From DASRPD01 sp035646535 (GTDB lineage: Bacteria > Actinomycetota > Acidimicrobiia > IMCC26256 > JANYLB01): a stretch of DNA of 27,919 nt. The DNA lies in the NCBI GenBank assembly GCA_035646535.1, contig DASRPD010000067.1, forward strand, positions 1-27,919, in the 5' to 3' direction. The stretch's first letter is position 1, and every line of letters starts with the position of its first letter. The translations under genes were made by a program, and so were the position numbers. Shown piece after piece: positions 8,435 to 15,908 of the stretch. The notes beneath the pieces were generated by a model, which did not search any database, was not told the DNA's origin, and saw only the letters and a program-made list of their open reading frames with translations.

Positions 8435-8562
8435 GGCAGATCCTCCTCGTCGTGCTTTCATGAGTGTTGATCGGCGTGACGCGCTCGGCCTTGAGCCTGG
8501 CGTCGGTGCCCGTTGCGTGTCCGAGGGGCGCCCGAGCGGCACGAGACGGTAGGTTTCGGGCG

Positions 8563-8961
8563 ATGACCAAGCAGATTCCGATCGTTGACTACCTCGTCCT
8601 CGATGGTGACGATCCTCACCTCGTGGCCAACCGCTCCGTGGAGTCGGGAGCACTGTACTTCGACCGGCGGAACGCCGACGCGAAGACCGGCGCCCCCGGT
8701 TTTGAGCAGCAGCGCCTCGCCAACGAAGGTGCCGTGCGCTCCTTCACCATCGTGTACCGCGCGGCACCGGGGGTGCCGACGCCGTACGTGTCGTGCGTGG
8801 TCGACCTCGACGGCGGCGGAGTCGTGAAGGCGAATCTCATCAACATCGAGCCTGATCCCGACCGTGTCGATGCCGGAATGCGCGTCCGCATGACGACGTT
8901 CCCGGTCGGCACCGACGATGACGGCACCGAGGCCATCGCCTTCGGCTACGAGCCCGCGTGA
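8563..8961 (+). CDS. DUF35 OB-fold acyl-CoA-binding protein with a cysteine-less zinc-ribbon region
   Basis: DUF35 proteins (ChsH2-like) are small partners of thiolases, hydratases and aldolases: an N-terminal rubredoxin-like zinc ribbon plus an OB fold that holds the acyl-CoA. This 132-residue protein has the full frame, including FTIVYRAAPGVPTPYVSCVV and NLINIEPDP of the OB part. In the ribbon region, NRSVESGALYFDRRNADAKTG, the four positions normally held by Cys are Ser25, Ser28, Asp39 and Thr42, so zinc binding is not expected. It lies 46 bp before a thiolase and is surely its partner. ATG at 8563 is chosen because it starts the family N-terminus MTKQIPIVDYLVL. Confidence 0.85.
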   Translation: MTKQIPIVDYLVLDGDDPHLVANRSVESGALYFDRRNADAKTGAPGFEQQRLANEGAVRSFTIVYRAAPGVPTPYVSCVVDLDGGGVVKANLINIEPDPDRVDAGMRVRMTTFPVGTDDDGTEAIAFGYEPA

Positions 8962-9007
8962 CCCACCGATCTCAGCGGCCGGCGCGGCCGCGAGAGGAGC
9001 CAATCCG

Positions 9008-10210
9008 ATGAGTGAGCGCGACGTCTGGGTGCTCGGCACCCACATGACAAAGTTCGGTCGCTACGTGGACAAGGACCTCATCGACCTCGGAGCCGAGGCC
9101 GCGATGACCGCGATGACCGACGGTGGCGTGACCATCGCGGACATGGACGTGCTCGGCGCCGGCAACCTCTTCGAGGCGATGAGCGGCATCGGCCAGAGGC
9201 TCCAGAAGCAGATCGGCCAGACCGGCATCCCCGTGTACAACGTGGCCAACGCGTGTGCCACGGGCGCGACCGCGCTGCGTTGTGTGTACATGGCCATCAA
9301 GGCGGGCGAAGCGGAGATGGGCCTCGCCGTCGGCCTCGAGCAGATGGGCAAGCAGGGCTTGCTCGGCGCGAGCGCCCGGTCCGACAAGAAGACCTACGAG
9401 CCGGAAGGCCGCTACGGCGCGGTCATGAGCGTCGAGGGGCGCGTCGGCACCACGCTCATGCCCGGGGTCTTCGCCCAGGCCGGCATGGAGTACGCCGGCC
9501 AGCACGACGGCGTGGGCTTCGAGCAGTTCGCCAAGGTGGCCGAGAAGAACCACGCGCACTCCACCTTGAACCCGCTCGCGCAGTACCAGAAGCAGTTCAC
9601 GCTCGACGAAGTGATGAACGCCGACATGATGTCCTACCCGAACACGCTGTTGATGTGCTGCCCGACGGGTGATGGGGCCGCAGCCGCGGTGCTCGTGTCG
9701 GAGGAGAAGCTCGCGACGCTGTCGGATGATCAGCGCAAGCGGGCGATCAAGATCGGCGCGTCCGTGATGACCAGCGACCCGTGGACCGACGCCGATCAGG
9801 TCCAGCCCGACGTCAACACGCTCACCCGCGACGCCGCCGCCAAGGCCTACGAGATCTCGGGCGTCGATCCGGCCGACCTCGACCTCGTCGAGCTGCACGA
9901 CTGCTTCGCCACCGCCGAGCTGTTGCACTACGACAACCTGCAGCTGTGCAAGCCCGGTGAGGCGGGCAAGTTCATCGATGAGCGCGGACCCTGGCGGGAC
10001 GGGACCACGCCGGTGAACGTCTCGGGCGGGCTGATCTCCAAGGGCCACCCGCTCGGCGCGACGGGCATCGCCAACGTGTACGAGGTGGCGACCCATCTGC
10101 GGGGCGAGGCCGGCGACCGCCAGATCGACGGCGCCAAGGTCGGGCTCACCCACGTCATCGGCCTCGGCTCGGCGTGCGTGGTCCACGTCCTCGAACAAGC
10201 CACCGTCTGA
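9008..10210 (+). CDS. Thiolase-fold acyl-CoA acetyltransferase / lipid-transfer-type (SCP2-like) thiolase
   Basis: A 400-residue enzyme of the SCP2/nonspecific lipid-transfer thiolase group, expected to cleave or condense acyl-CoA thioesters in fatty-acid or sterol side-chain breakdown. The nucleophile is Cys83 in NVANACATGATAL, the HDCFA loop lies before the C-terminal lobe, the catalytic His347 is in SKGHPLGATG, and a second Cys (C390, GSACVVH) occupies the third thiolase position. All are intact, so true thiolase rather than aldolase chemistry is plausible. A strong ribosome site (GAGAGGAG) precedes ATG at 9008. It is arranged with the DUF35 partner just upstream, like the Ltp2-ChsH2 and related pairs. 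Confidence 0.88.
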   Translation: MSERDVWVLGTHMTKFGRYVDKDLIDLGAEAAMTAMTDGGVTIADMDVLGAGNLFEAMSGIGQRLQKQIGQTGIPVYNVANACATGATALRCVYMAIKAGEAEMGLAVGLEQMGKQGLLGASARSDKKTYEPEGRYGAVMSVEGRVGTTLMPGVFAQAGMEYAGQHDGVGFEQFAKVAEKNHAHSTLNPLAQYQKQFTLDEVMNADMMSYPNTLLMCCPTGDGAAAAVLVSEEKLATLSDDQRKRAIKIGASVMTSDPWTDADQVQPDVNTLTRDAAAKAYEISGVDPADLDLVELHDCFATAELLHYDNLQLCKPGEAGKFIDERGPWRDGTTPVNVSGGLISKGHPLGATGIANVYEVATHLRGEAGDRQIDGAKVGLTHVIGLGSACVVHVLEQATV

Positions 10211-10248
10211 CCCGGGCCACCCCCGCCCACGCGGCCCCCCACCACCGG

Positions 10249-10294
10249 TTGGTGCGTTTGGGTGCGCTCTGCGACGGAAAGTGCACCAACGCAG
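10249..10294. repeat. 46-bp intergenic palindromic repeat, copy 1
   Basis: The sequence starts ttggtgcgtttgggtgcgc, has gcgacgg in the centre and ends gcaccaacgcag. The outer arms TTGGTGC and GCACCAA are complementary, so a hairpin can form. It is followed by a near-identical copy 72 bp further on. It lies between the convergent thiolase and SDR genes. Confidence 0.9.
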
Positions 10295-10320
10295 TCGGTG
10301 AGTGCGCCCACCTCGACCCG

Positions 10321-10366
10321 TTGGTGCGTTTGGGTGCGCCCAGCGACGGTTCGCGCACCAACGCAG
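10321..10366. repeat. 46-bp intergenic palindromic repeat, copy 2
   Basis: Same length and same conserved blocks as the copy at 10249-10294: ttggtgcgtttgggtgcgc, gcgacgg and gcaccaacgcag. The differences are confined to two short internal stretches. Here the arms pair over eight bases (TTGGTGCG/CGCACCAA). The 26 bp between the copies show nothing else that I recognise. Confidence 0.9.
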
Positions 10367-10392
10367 CGAAGCCCGCGTGTGTCGGGCCGGCG

Positions 10393-11163
10393 TCAGGTAG
10401 CGGTCCAGCCGCCGTCGACGGCGACGATGGCGCCCGTCGTGAACGAGGCGGCATCGCTCGCGAGATAGACGAGCGCACCGTCGAGCTCGCCGTCCTCGCC
10501 GCCGCGGCCCATGGGTGACATACGCCTGAGCCAGGCGTGGCCGTGCTCGTCGGCATAGAGATCGTCGGTCATCTCGCTGCGGAAGTAGCCGGGCGCAATC
10601 GCGTTGACCCGCACGCCGGTTCGGGCCCATTCGACGGCGAGTTGGCGGGTCAGGTTGGTCAGCCCGCCCTTCGAGGCCGTGTACGCGGCTAACCCGCCGT
10701 TCACCCCGACCGAGCCGAACTGGGACGTGATGTTGATGATCGAACCCGCGCGGCCCGCGTCGATCATCGCCCGCGCCGCGGCCTGGGCCAGCGCGAAGGG
10801 GACGGTCAGGTTGATCTCGACGATCTCGCGGAAGCGTTCGACGGGGAAGTCCAACGCGGCGATGTCATCGCTGTCGCCCGCGTTGTTCACCAACACGTCC
10901 ACCCGTCCGCACTCCCGGACAGCTCGCGCGACCAGCTCCGCCGGTCCTGACTGCGTGCTCAGGTCCAACGGGACGACGACCGGATCCGTCAGCCCGGCGG
11001 CGAGCGCTTCGAGGCGGTCAGCTCGTCGCGCGCTGAGGACGACCCGCGCTCCGGCCGCGTCGAGCGCCCGCGCGAACTGAGCCCCCAGACCCGAGCTGGC
11101 ACCGGTGACGACCGCGACCTTGCCGTCGAGGCGGAAGTCTGTGGAGCTATGTGAGTCGGACAT
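10393..11163 (-). CDS. Short-chain dehydrogenase/reductase (SDR), classical type
   Basis: NAD(P)-dependent oxidoreductase of 256 residues. The Rossmann motif TGASSGLG is at 20-27, NNAG at 93-96, the structural Asn at 118, and the catalytic Ser147 with Tyr161-x-x-x-Lys165 (YTASK), all intact. The C-terminus ends IVAVDGGWTAT, typical of FabG-like reductases. The substrate is not predictable; an acyl- or hydroxy-acid role would fit the neighbouring thiolase, but the genes are convergent and not in one operon. ATG at 11163 gives a normal N-terminal tail before the first strand. Confidence 0.92.
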   Translation of the reverse strand: MSDSHSSTDFRLDGKVAVVTGASSGLGAQFARALDAAGARVVLSARRADRLEALAAGLTDPVVVPLDLSTQSGPAELVARAVRECGRVDVLVNNAGDSDDIAALDFPVERFREIVEINLTVPFALAQAAARAMIDAGRAGSIINITSQFGSVGVNGGLAAYTASKGGLTNLTRQLAVEWARTGVRVNAIAPGYFRSEMTDDLYADEHGHAWLRRMSPMGRGGEDGELDGALVYLASDAASFTTGAIVAVDGGWTAT

Positions 11164-11214
11164 GGCGAGGGAGTGTAGTGACGGGCCGTGGCCGCGGTTC
11201 TCGAGCCGGGCGGT

Positions 11215-11964
11215 TCAGCCGGTGCGCAAGCCCATGAGCAGCACCGCGAACACGATCGCACCGCCCGCAAACGCGCCGACACTGCGCTCCGGGCCGGCGG
11301 TGAGCTCATGCGACAACACCGTGACGAGCACGCCGCCCGCGAAGAACGCGACCAGCAAGGCGAGCGCGGTCGCAGGGATCGCGAACGCGACGCCGGCCGC
11401 CCAACCGACGAGCAGGGCGGCGACGAGGACCCACCTCCCGACTCGCTGGTACTCGTCCGCATAGTTGGAGTGCATCGAATGATCAGCGACGAAGTAGTGC
11501 AGCGCCATCGCGATGACGAACAGGGCGATCGGTCGGAACTCGGTGTCGTTCGGATCGCCGAGCGTGTACGCCACCATGAAGTTCATCGCACCGTTGAGCA
11601 CCATGCTCGTCACGAAGGCCCGGCGGTCGGCGCTGTCACCCAGACCCGAGGACTTCCGGCTGAGCCGCGACATGGTGATGTGATGTGAGTTCGCGTAGAA
11701 CGCGATGATCCCCACCACGGTGATGAAGTAGGCGTGCCGCTCGAAGAACGGCAGCAGCGACCGCGCCGCCGTACGAATGGTGGCGTCGGTTCGGCTCAGC
11801 TCGGGCAGGAGCTGCATGACCACATAGGCGACGGAGACGCCGGTCGCCGCGCTCAAGAACTTGTTGCGCCACGGTCCCTTCCAGGACCCGGTGTAGGCGG
11901 TCGTGACGTGCACGCCGACCAACACCAGGACGGACGCGAGCGAGACGATGGTGTGGGCGTTCAA
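11215..11964 (-). CDS. Polytopic membrane protein, possibly ZIP-like
   Basis: A 249-residue inner-membrane protein with about seven or eight hydrophobic helices. Histidines recur in ANSHHITMSRL, ALHYFVADHSMHSNY and VLVTVLSHEL, and the last helices (LVAFFAGGVLVTVLSHEL) resemble the end of ZIP metal transporters, where His/Glu line the metal path. The resemblance is weak, and I would only call it a conserved membrane protein. The start is taken as TTG at 11964, the first possible codon; a later start is possible. The 51 bp between this stop and the SDR start suggest no overlap or coupling, since the SDR lies downstream on the same strand. Confidence 0.68.
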   Translation of the reverse strand: MNAHTIVSLASVLVLVGVHVTTAYTGSWKGPWRNKFLSAATGVSVAYVVMQLLPELSRTDATIRTAARSLLPFFERHAYFITVVGIIAFYANSHHITMSRLSRKSSGLGDSADRRAFVTSMVLNGAMNFMVAYTLGDPNDTEFRPIALFVIAMALHYFVADHSMHSNYADEYQRVGRWVLVAALLVGWAAGVAFAIPATALALLVAFFAGGVLVTVLSHELTAGPERSVGAFAGGAIVFAVLLMGLRTG

Positions 11965-12069
11965 GCGAACAGAACGCTAGTTCGACCCCAGTCGCACGGT
12001 GGGGTTCGAGAGGTGACACGCCTGGGGATCACTTGAAGGAGTCGAACGACGCGCCTAGACACGACACCC

Positions 12070-12206
12070 GTGGAGCGACAGATCTTCTACGCGGGCAGTG
12101 TGCACGACGCAGCCGAGATCGAGGTGCGCGTCGAGGTGCTGCGGTCCGGGCCCTCGACGATGTCGTGTGGGCCGTGATCGCCGATGTCGTCTCCGACCGT
12201 GGGTGA
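12070..12206 (+). pseudogene. Remnant of a DegT/DnrJ/EryC1-type PLP aminotransferase
   Basis: From GTG at 12070 the translation VERQIFYAGSVHDAAEIE followed by VRVEVLRSGP closely resembles the start of sugar aminotransferases of the DegT family, which open with an IFYA...VHDEAEI...VVEVLRxGP segment. This frame stops at 12177. In another frame the segment ALDDVVWAVIADVVSDRG (12150-12206) looks like a protein C-terminus. The simplest reading is that about 350 internal codons were lost, leaving the two ends. The PLP-lysine region is absent, so no activity is possible. The remnant's end overlaps the start of the following SDR gene. Confidence 0.5.
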
Positions 12207-13014
12207 CCGCCACCGCCCCGATCTCACCGGGCGGGTCGCGCTGGTCACCGGCGCGAGTCGGGGTATCGGCGCCGCGATCGCGGCGCGCCTCGCCGTGTCC
12301 GGTGCCGCGGTGGGGATCACCGCCCGGACCGCCCACGAGGTTGACGGCGCGCCGGTCGGCGGGTCACTCGAGCGCACGCTGGCGACCATCGAGGCTGTCG
12401 ACGGGCCCCGAGGGTTCGCAGTTCGGGCCGACCTCGCCCACGCCGACGATCGCGCCCGCATCGTCCCCGCAGTCGAAGCCGAGCTCGGCCCGATCGACAT
12501 CCTCGTGAACAACGCGGCCGCCGCGATCTACGCGCCGGTCACCGAGATGCCCCTGCGGCGACGACGCCTGCTGTTCGAGCTGAACGTTCACGCCCCTACC
12601 GATCTCGCCCAGCACGTCGTTCCGGGAATGCGCGCCGGCGGCCGGGGGTCGATCATCAACATCTCGAGCGCGACCGCGGAACCGCCGGAAGGCCCGCCGT
12701 ACGCGGCGATCGCCATGGGCACGTCGACGACGTCCTACGGGGCGACCAAGGCCGCGCTCGAGCGGTTCACGACCGGGCTCGCGGCCGAGGTCTACGACGA
12801 CGACATCGCGGTGAATGCACTGGCTCCGGGCACGGGCGTGCTCACCGAAGGCGCGGAGATCGTGATGGCCGGACGGGTCGACACCTCCGGGTTCGAACCG
12901 GTGGAGCACATGGCCGACGCGGCGGCGTACCTCGCGGGTTGCTCGGCCGCGGATCGCACGGGCCAGATCCTTCGGAGCATCACGCTGTTGCGTTCCATCG
13001 GCCGGCTCGAGTGA
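12184..13014 (+). CDS. Short-chain dehydrogenase/reductase (SDR)
   Basis: NAD(P)-dependent oxidoreductase of 276 residues. TGASRGIG is at 22-29, NNAA at 109-112, with a Ser at 161/162 and the active-site Tyr185-x-x-x-Lys189 (YGATK). The gap between Ser and Tyr is longer than in FabG because of an inserted EPPEGPPYAAIAMGTSTT segment. The C-terminus GQILRSITLLRSIGRLE lacks the DGG motif of FabG-type enzymes. ATG at 12184 is used; the start is buried in the aminotransferase remnant, so the original promoter context may be altered. The stop overlaps the next (decayed) gene by GTGA at 13011, which indicates that the two were once coupled. Confidence 0.88.
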   Translation: MSSPTVGDRHRPDLTGRVALVTGASRGIGAAIAARLAVSGAAVGITARTAHEVDGAPVGGSLERTLATIEAVDGPRGFAVRADLAHADDRARIVPAVEAELGPIDILVNNAAAAIYAPVTEMPLRRRRLLFELNVHAPTDLAQHVVPGMRAGGRGSIINISSATAEPPEGPPYAAIAMGTSTTSYGATKAALERFTTGLAAEVYDDDIAVNALAPGTGVLTEGAEIVMAGRVDTSGFEPVEHMADAAAYLAGCSAADRTGQILRSITLLRSIGRLE

Positions 13015-13227
13015 AGGTGCCGCTGGTCGCGCTCGTGCGGCCGACGCCGGCGGGAGCGCGGGCCGTACGGCGCTTGCGTGAGGCAGGCGCCTGCACGAGG
13101 CGGGCGCCCGGCACGCCGGTGACGCACTCGAGGATTGGTCGGCCGCGACCGTGAGCGATTCGCTCTCCTGCTGAGGCACTTGCTTGCCGATCTCATGAGT
13201 ACCGAGATCACCGACGCCCGCGCCTGA
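13011..13227 (+). pseudogene. Remnant of a MarR-type winged-helix regulator
   Basis: The GTG at 13011 overlaps the SDR stop. Its frame reads VKVPLVALVRPTPAGARAVR, where ALVRPTPAGARAVRRLR resembles the wing-to-last-helix part of MarR regulators (LTPAG motif). After a frame change the sequence ALEDWSAA and then, after another shift, DRERFALLLRHLLADLMS to the TGA at 13225 resembles the C-terminal dimer helix. The DNA-recognition helices are absent and at least two frame changes are needed, so it cannot make a working regulator. The call rests on short matches and is tentative; a decayed gene of some kind is better supported than its identity. Confidence 0.4.
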
Positions 13228-13246
13228 CGCGAGTAGAAAGGCAGCC

Positions 13247-13499
13247 ATGAACGAGCGACCGGAACGACGCGACAGTGACGGCGACCGCGGCGGCAAGGTC
13301 CGGCTCGTTGTCGGCTGGATCCTGGCCATCCTGCTGGTTGCCTTCGTGCTCGCCAACACCACGAGTGTCTCCGTGAACTTTCTCGCAAAGAAAGTGGAGA
13401 TGCCGCTGATCATCGTGCTCGTCGTGACCGCCCTTGTCGGCGCCGCGATCGGCGGGCTCCTGATGCGCCACCTCCGTCGCCCCGCGGCGACCACGGTGA
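13247..13499 (+). CDS. LapA-domain (DUF1049) membrane protein, probable frameshift near its end
   Basis: Two predicted membrane helices (about 18-36 and 53-75) flank the LapA signature ANTTSVSVNFLAKKVEMPL. In E. coli LapA/LapB act in envelope lipopolysaccharide control; in actinobacteria the role of the domain is unknown. A ribosome site AGAAAGG precedes ATG at 13247. The literal frame does not end here: it runs on to 13927, overlapping the next gene by 346 bp with low-complexity sequence. If one C of the CCCC run at 13480-13483 is extra, the protein ends LRRPRRPR at the TGA 13497-13499, as LapA proteins usually do. I favour that shorter end. Confidence 0.65.
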
Positions 13500-13581
13500 T
13501 CGCGACGACTGAGCCGACCCTCAGCGCCGAGGTCAGCGTTCGACGCGGTCGACCGGTCACCGGCAGGTCTAGGTTGGCGCG

Positions 13582-14535
13582 ATGCCCTCGACCCGCGCCC
13601 GGCCGATTCGTATCCTCGCGGCCGTCATCACCGTCGCGCTCTGGGCCGCGAGCTGCTCGTCGGACGCCACTCCCGAGACCGAGGCGAGCCCGTCGGAGTC
13701 CGCCGACACGGGAACCACTGACGCCGCGGAGGTCGAGTTCGAGTTGCTCACCTACAACGTCGCGGGCCTACCCGAGGTGCTCTCGGGGAGCGAGCCGGCG
13801 GCCAACACCGAGCTCATCGGGCCGCTCCTCAACGACTACGACATCGTGCTGGTGCAGGAGTCGTGGCGCACGCCCGACGGCCTCACCGGCGACCTCCGCA
13901 CCTACCACGAGATCCTCGAGGAGCTGAGCGAGCACCAACAGCAGTCGAGCCCGCTTCCCGCGCCGCTCGGTACCGACGCCGACCGCCCGTCGGCCCTGCT
14001 CAGTGATGGTCTCAACCGATTCAGCGACCTCGAGTTCGAACCGGTGGTCCGGAATCGGTGGCTCACCTGCGGTGAGGCCTCGGCCGACTGCCTCTCGCTC
14101 AAGGGATTCTCCATGGCCCGCACGACCTTGGCCCCGGGGGTCGAGGTCGACATCTACAACCTCCACATGGATGCCGGCGGAGCGGACTCCGCGGTGAGGG
14201 GCGAGAACGTCGCGGAGCTGTCGGCCTTCATGGCGAAGGAGTCTGCGGGCCGGGCGGTGATCGTCGGTGGCGACTTCAATCTCCACCTCGACGAGGACCC
14301 CGACGCGGATCAGTTCGCCGAGCTGGTGACCGCGGTGAACCTCACCGACGTGTGTACCGAGCTGGAGTGTGACGAACCGAACCGGATCGACAAGGTGCTG
14401 TTCCGCTCGGGCGGTGGCGTCACGCTCACGCCGCTGGACTGGCGCAACGAGAGCGCTCGATTCACCCGCGCCGACGGCGAGCGGCTCAGCGACCACGACC
14501 CGGTAGCCGTCACCCTGGCGGCCACTGCGCCGTAG
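13582..14535 (+). CDS. Secreted endonuclease/exonuclease/phosphatase-fold lipoprotein (sphingomyelinase-like)
   Basis: A 317-residue exported hydrolase. Arg-rich start, hydrophobic helix at 11-24 and a lipobox-like WAASC with Cys25 as the lipid anchor, followed by a Ser/Thr/Glu-rich linker. The EEP metal-dependent phosphoesterase core follows: Asn59 in TYNVAGLP, Glu93 in VQES, HMDAG, the GGDFN motif with Asp231 and Asn233, and the terminal SDHDP with His305. All expected catalytic positions are present. The YNLHMDAG strand and small size are closer to sphingomyelinase or phospholipase-like members than to DNA repair enzymes, so a secreted phosphodiester substrate is inferred. A paralogue-like protein is encoded at 22938. 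Confidence 0.85.
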   Translation: MPSTRARPIRILAAVITVALWAASCSSDATPETEASPSESADTGTTDAAEVEFELLTYNVAGLPEVLSGSEPAANTELIGPLLNDYDIVLVQESWRTPDGLTGDLRTYHEILEELSEHQQQSSPLPAPLGTDADRPSALLSDGLNRFSDLEFEPVVRNRWLTCGEASADCLSLKGFSMARTTLAPGVEVDIYNLHMDAGGADSAVRGENVAELSAFMAKESAGRAVIVGGDFNLHLDEDPDADQFAELVTAVNLTDVCTELECDEPNRIDKVLFRSGGGVTLTPLDWRNESARFTRADGERLSDHDPVAVTLAATAP

Positions 14536-14622
14536 AGCGATCTCGAAGTTCGGCCGTCTGCCTTGCCGAGCGCGGAGTCGACACGACGGGAGGTGAACAC
14601 GTGGAGCGTGACCGTCATACGG

Positions 14623-14658
14623 CCGGGCTCCACGCGCGCACCGGGCTCCACGCGCGCA
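14623..14658. repeat. 18-bp perfect tandem duplication
   Basis: The 18-bp unit ccgggctccacgcgcgca occurs twice with no spacer (14623-14640 and 14641-14658). It ends two bases from the encoded CCA of tRNA-Lys, on the 3' side of that tRNA. No function is apparent. Confidence 0.93.
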
Positions 14659-14659
14659 T

Positions 14660-14736
14660 TGGTACGCCGCCGGGGACTCGAACCCCGAACCCTCTGATTA
14701 AGAGTCAGATGCTCTAGCCAGTTGAGCTAGCGGCGC
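14660..14736 (-). tRNA. tRNA-Lys (anticodon CTT)
   Basis: The minus strand folds into a complete tRNA: acceptor GCGCCGC with GCGGCGT, anticodon arm TCTGA-CTCTTAA-TCAGA with anticodon CTT, T-arm CGGGGTTCGAGTCCCCG, discriminator A and an encoded CCA at 14660-14662. Confidence 0.95.
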
Positions 14737-14758
14737 GGCGTCAGCCTAGTGTTGTCAT

Positions 14759-15658
14759 GTGGACGTACTCGTCACGGGTTCCAGCGGACTGATCGGCGCG
14801 GCGCTCGCACCCGTGCTGGAGGCGGCGGGCCACCGGGTGATCCGTCTCCGACGCACCGCCGCGACGGCTCCCGACCTGGGCTGGGACCCCGACGCCGCCA
14901 CGATCGACGGTGTCGGTCTCGAGGGCATCGACGCGGTCGTCCACCTCGCGGGCGAGGGCATCGCCGAGAAGCGCTGGACTCCCGAGCAGAAGGCGCGCAT
15001 CCTCGAGAGCCGCACCCGGGGCACCGACCTGTTGGCCTGCACCCTCGCGGGGCTGACCCACAAGCCGCGCGTGCTCGTGTCGGCCTCGGCGATCGGCTAC
15101 TACGGCAACCGCGGTGACGAGCGCCTCACCGAGCAGAGCGAGTCGGGCAGCGGCTTCCTCGCCGAGGTCTGCCGCGCATGGGAGGAAGCCACCGCGCCGG
15201 CCGCGGCCGCGGGGATCCGCGTCGCGTTCGCCCGCACCGGGATCGTGCTGTCACCCAAGGGCGGTGCGCTGGCCCAGATGCTCACGCCGTTCAAGCTCGG
15301 CCTCGGCGGCCGGCTCGGCTCGGGGCACCAGTACATGAGTTGGATCACGCTCGTCGACGAGGTGCGGGCGCTGGTGCAGCTGGTCGAAGACGAGCGGCTC
15401 GCCGGGCCGGTGAACCTGACCGCGCCGAACCCGGTCACCAACCGGGAGCTCACCAAGGCGCTGGGTCACGCGCTGCACCGCCCGACCGTGCTGCCCACCC
15501 CGTTGTTCCCGCTCCGCAAGCGCTACGGCCGCGAGCTCGTCCAGGAGCTCCTGCTCGACGGCCAACGCGTGCTGCCCGACGCGCTGACCGGCGTCGGCTT
15601 CGAGTTCCTCTCCCCGCAGCTCGGTGTCGCGCTCGACGCGATCCTGCGCGACGGGTGA
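14759..15658 (+). CDS. TIGR01777-family NAD(P)-binding epimerase (YfcH/SulA-like)
   Basis: A 299-residue extended-SDR protein. The N-terminal dinucleotide motif is TGSSGLIGAAL (6-16), with the family segments VVHLAGEGIAEKRWTPEQKA, VSASAIGYYGNRGDE and RTGIVLSPKGGALAQMLTPF all present at their normal order, and a C-terminal DUF1731-like end. The reaction of this family is not established. GTG at 14759 starts MDVLVTGSSG and is chosen because the Rossmann strand must begin here. The gene sits between tRNA-Lys and tRNA-His, which are transcribed toward it or away on the other strand. Confidence 0.92.
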   Translation: MDVLVTGSSGLIGAALAPVLEAAGHRVIRLRRTAATAPDLGWDPDAATIDGVGLEGIDAVVHLAGEGIAEKRWTPEQKARILESRTRGTDLLACTLAGLTHKPRVLVSASAIGYYGNRGDERLTEQSESGSGFLAEVCRAWEEATAPAAAAGIRVAFARTGIVLSPKGGALAQMLTPFKLGLGGRLGSGHQYMSWITLVDEVRALVQLVEDERLAGPVNLTAPNPVTNRELTKALGHALHRPTVLPTPLFPLRKRYGRELVQELLLDGQRVLPDALTGVGFEFLSPQLGVALDAILRDG

Positions 15659-15694
15659 CGAAAGATGGCGCGCCGCCAGAAGGCGACGCACACT

Positions 15695-15772
15695 TGGGGT
15701 GACCGAGGGGACTCGAACCCCCGGCCTCCGGGATCACAACCCGGCGCTCTCACCAACTGAGCTACGGCCACC
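15695..15772 (-). tRNA. tRNA-His (anticodon GTG)
   Basis: Acceptor GTGGCCG with CGGTCAC, preceded by the genome-encoded extra G(-1) at 15772 that faces discriminator C at 15698, as required for tRNA-His. Anticodon arm CCGGG-TTGTGAT-CCCGG, anticodon GTG. CCA is encoded (15695-15697). Confidence 0.95.
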
Positions 15773-15809
15773 ACGATGCGGAGACGATTGCCCGAAAGCT
15801 CACGCTCCG

Positions 15810-15882
15810 CGCGCCCGGAGGGATTCGAACCCCCGACCAGTTGCTTAGAAGGCAACCGCTCTATCCCCTGAGCTACGGGCGC
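15810..15882 (-). tRNA. tRNA-Arg (anticodon TCT)
   Basis: A 73-nt tRNA: acceptor GCGCCCG with CGGGCGC, anticodon arm GTTGC-CTTCTAA-GCAAC with anticodon TCT, T-arm with GGTTCGAATCC, discriminator G, no encoded CCA. It lies 37 bp upstream of tRNA-His on the same strand, so the two may be one transcript. Confidence 0.95.
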
Positions 15883-15908
15883 CCGTCCCCGTTCGGGACC
15901 CGACCATC

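Noticed and set aside
8972..10630. Minus-strand frame of 552 codons opposite the thiolase
   Set aside because: Antisense shadow; the thiolase on the plus strand has intact active-site motifs and a strong ribosome site.
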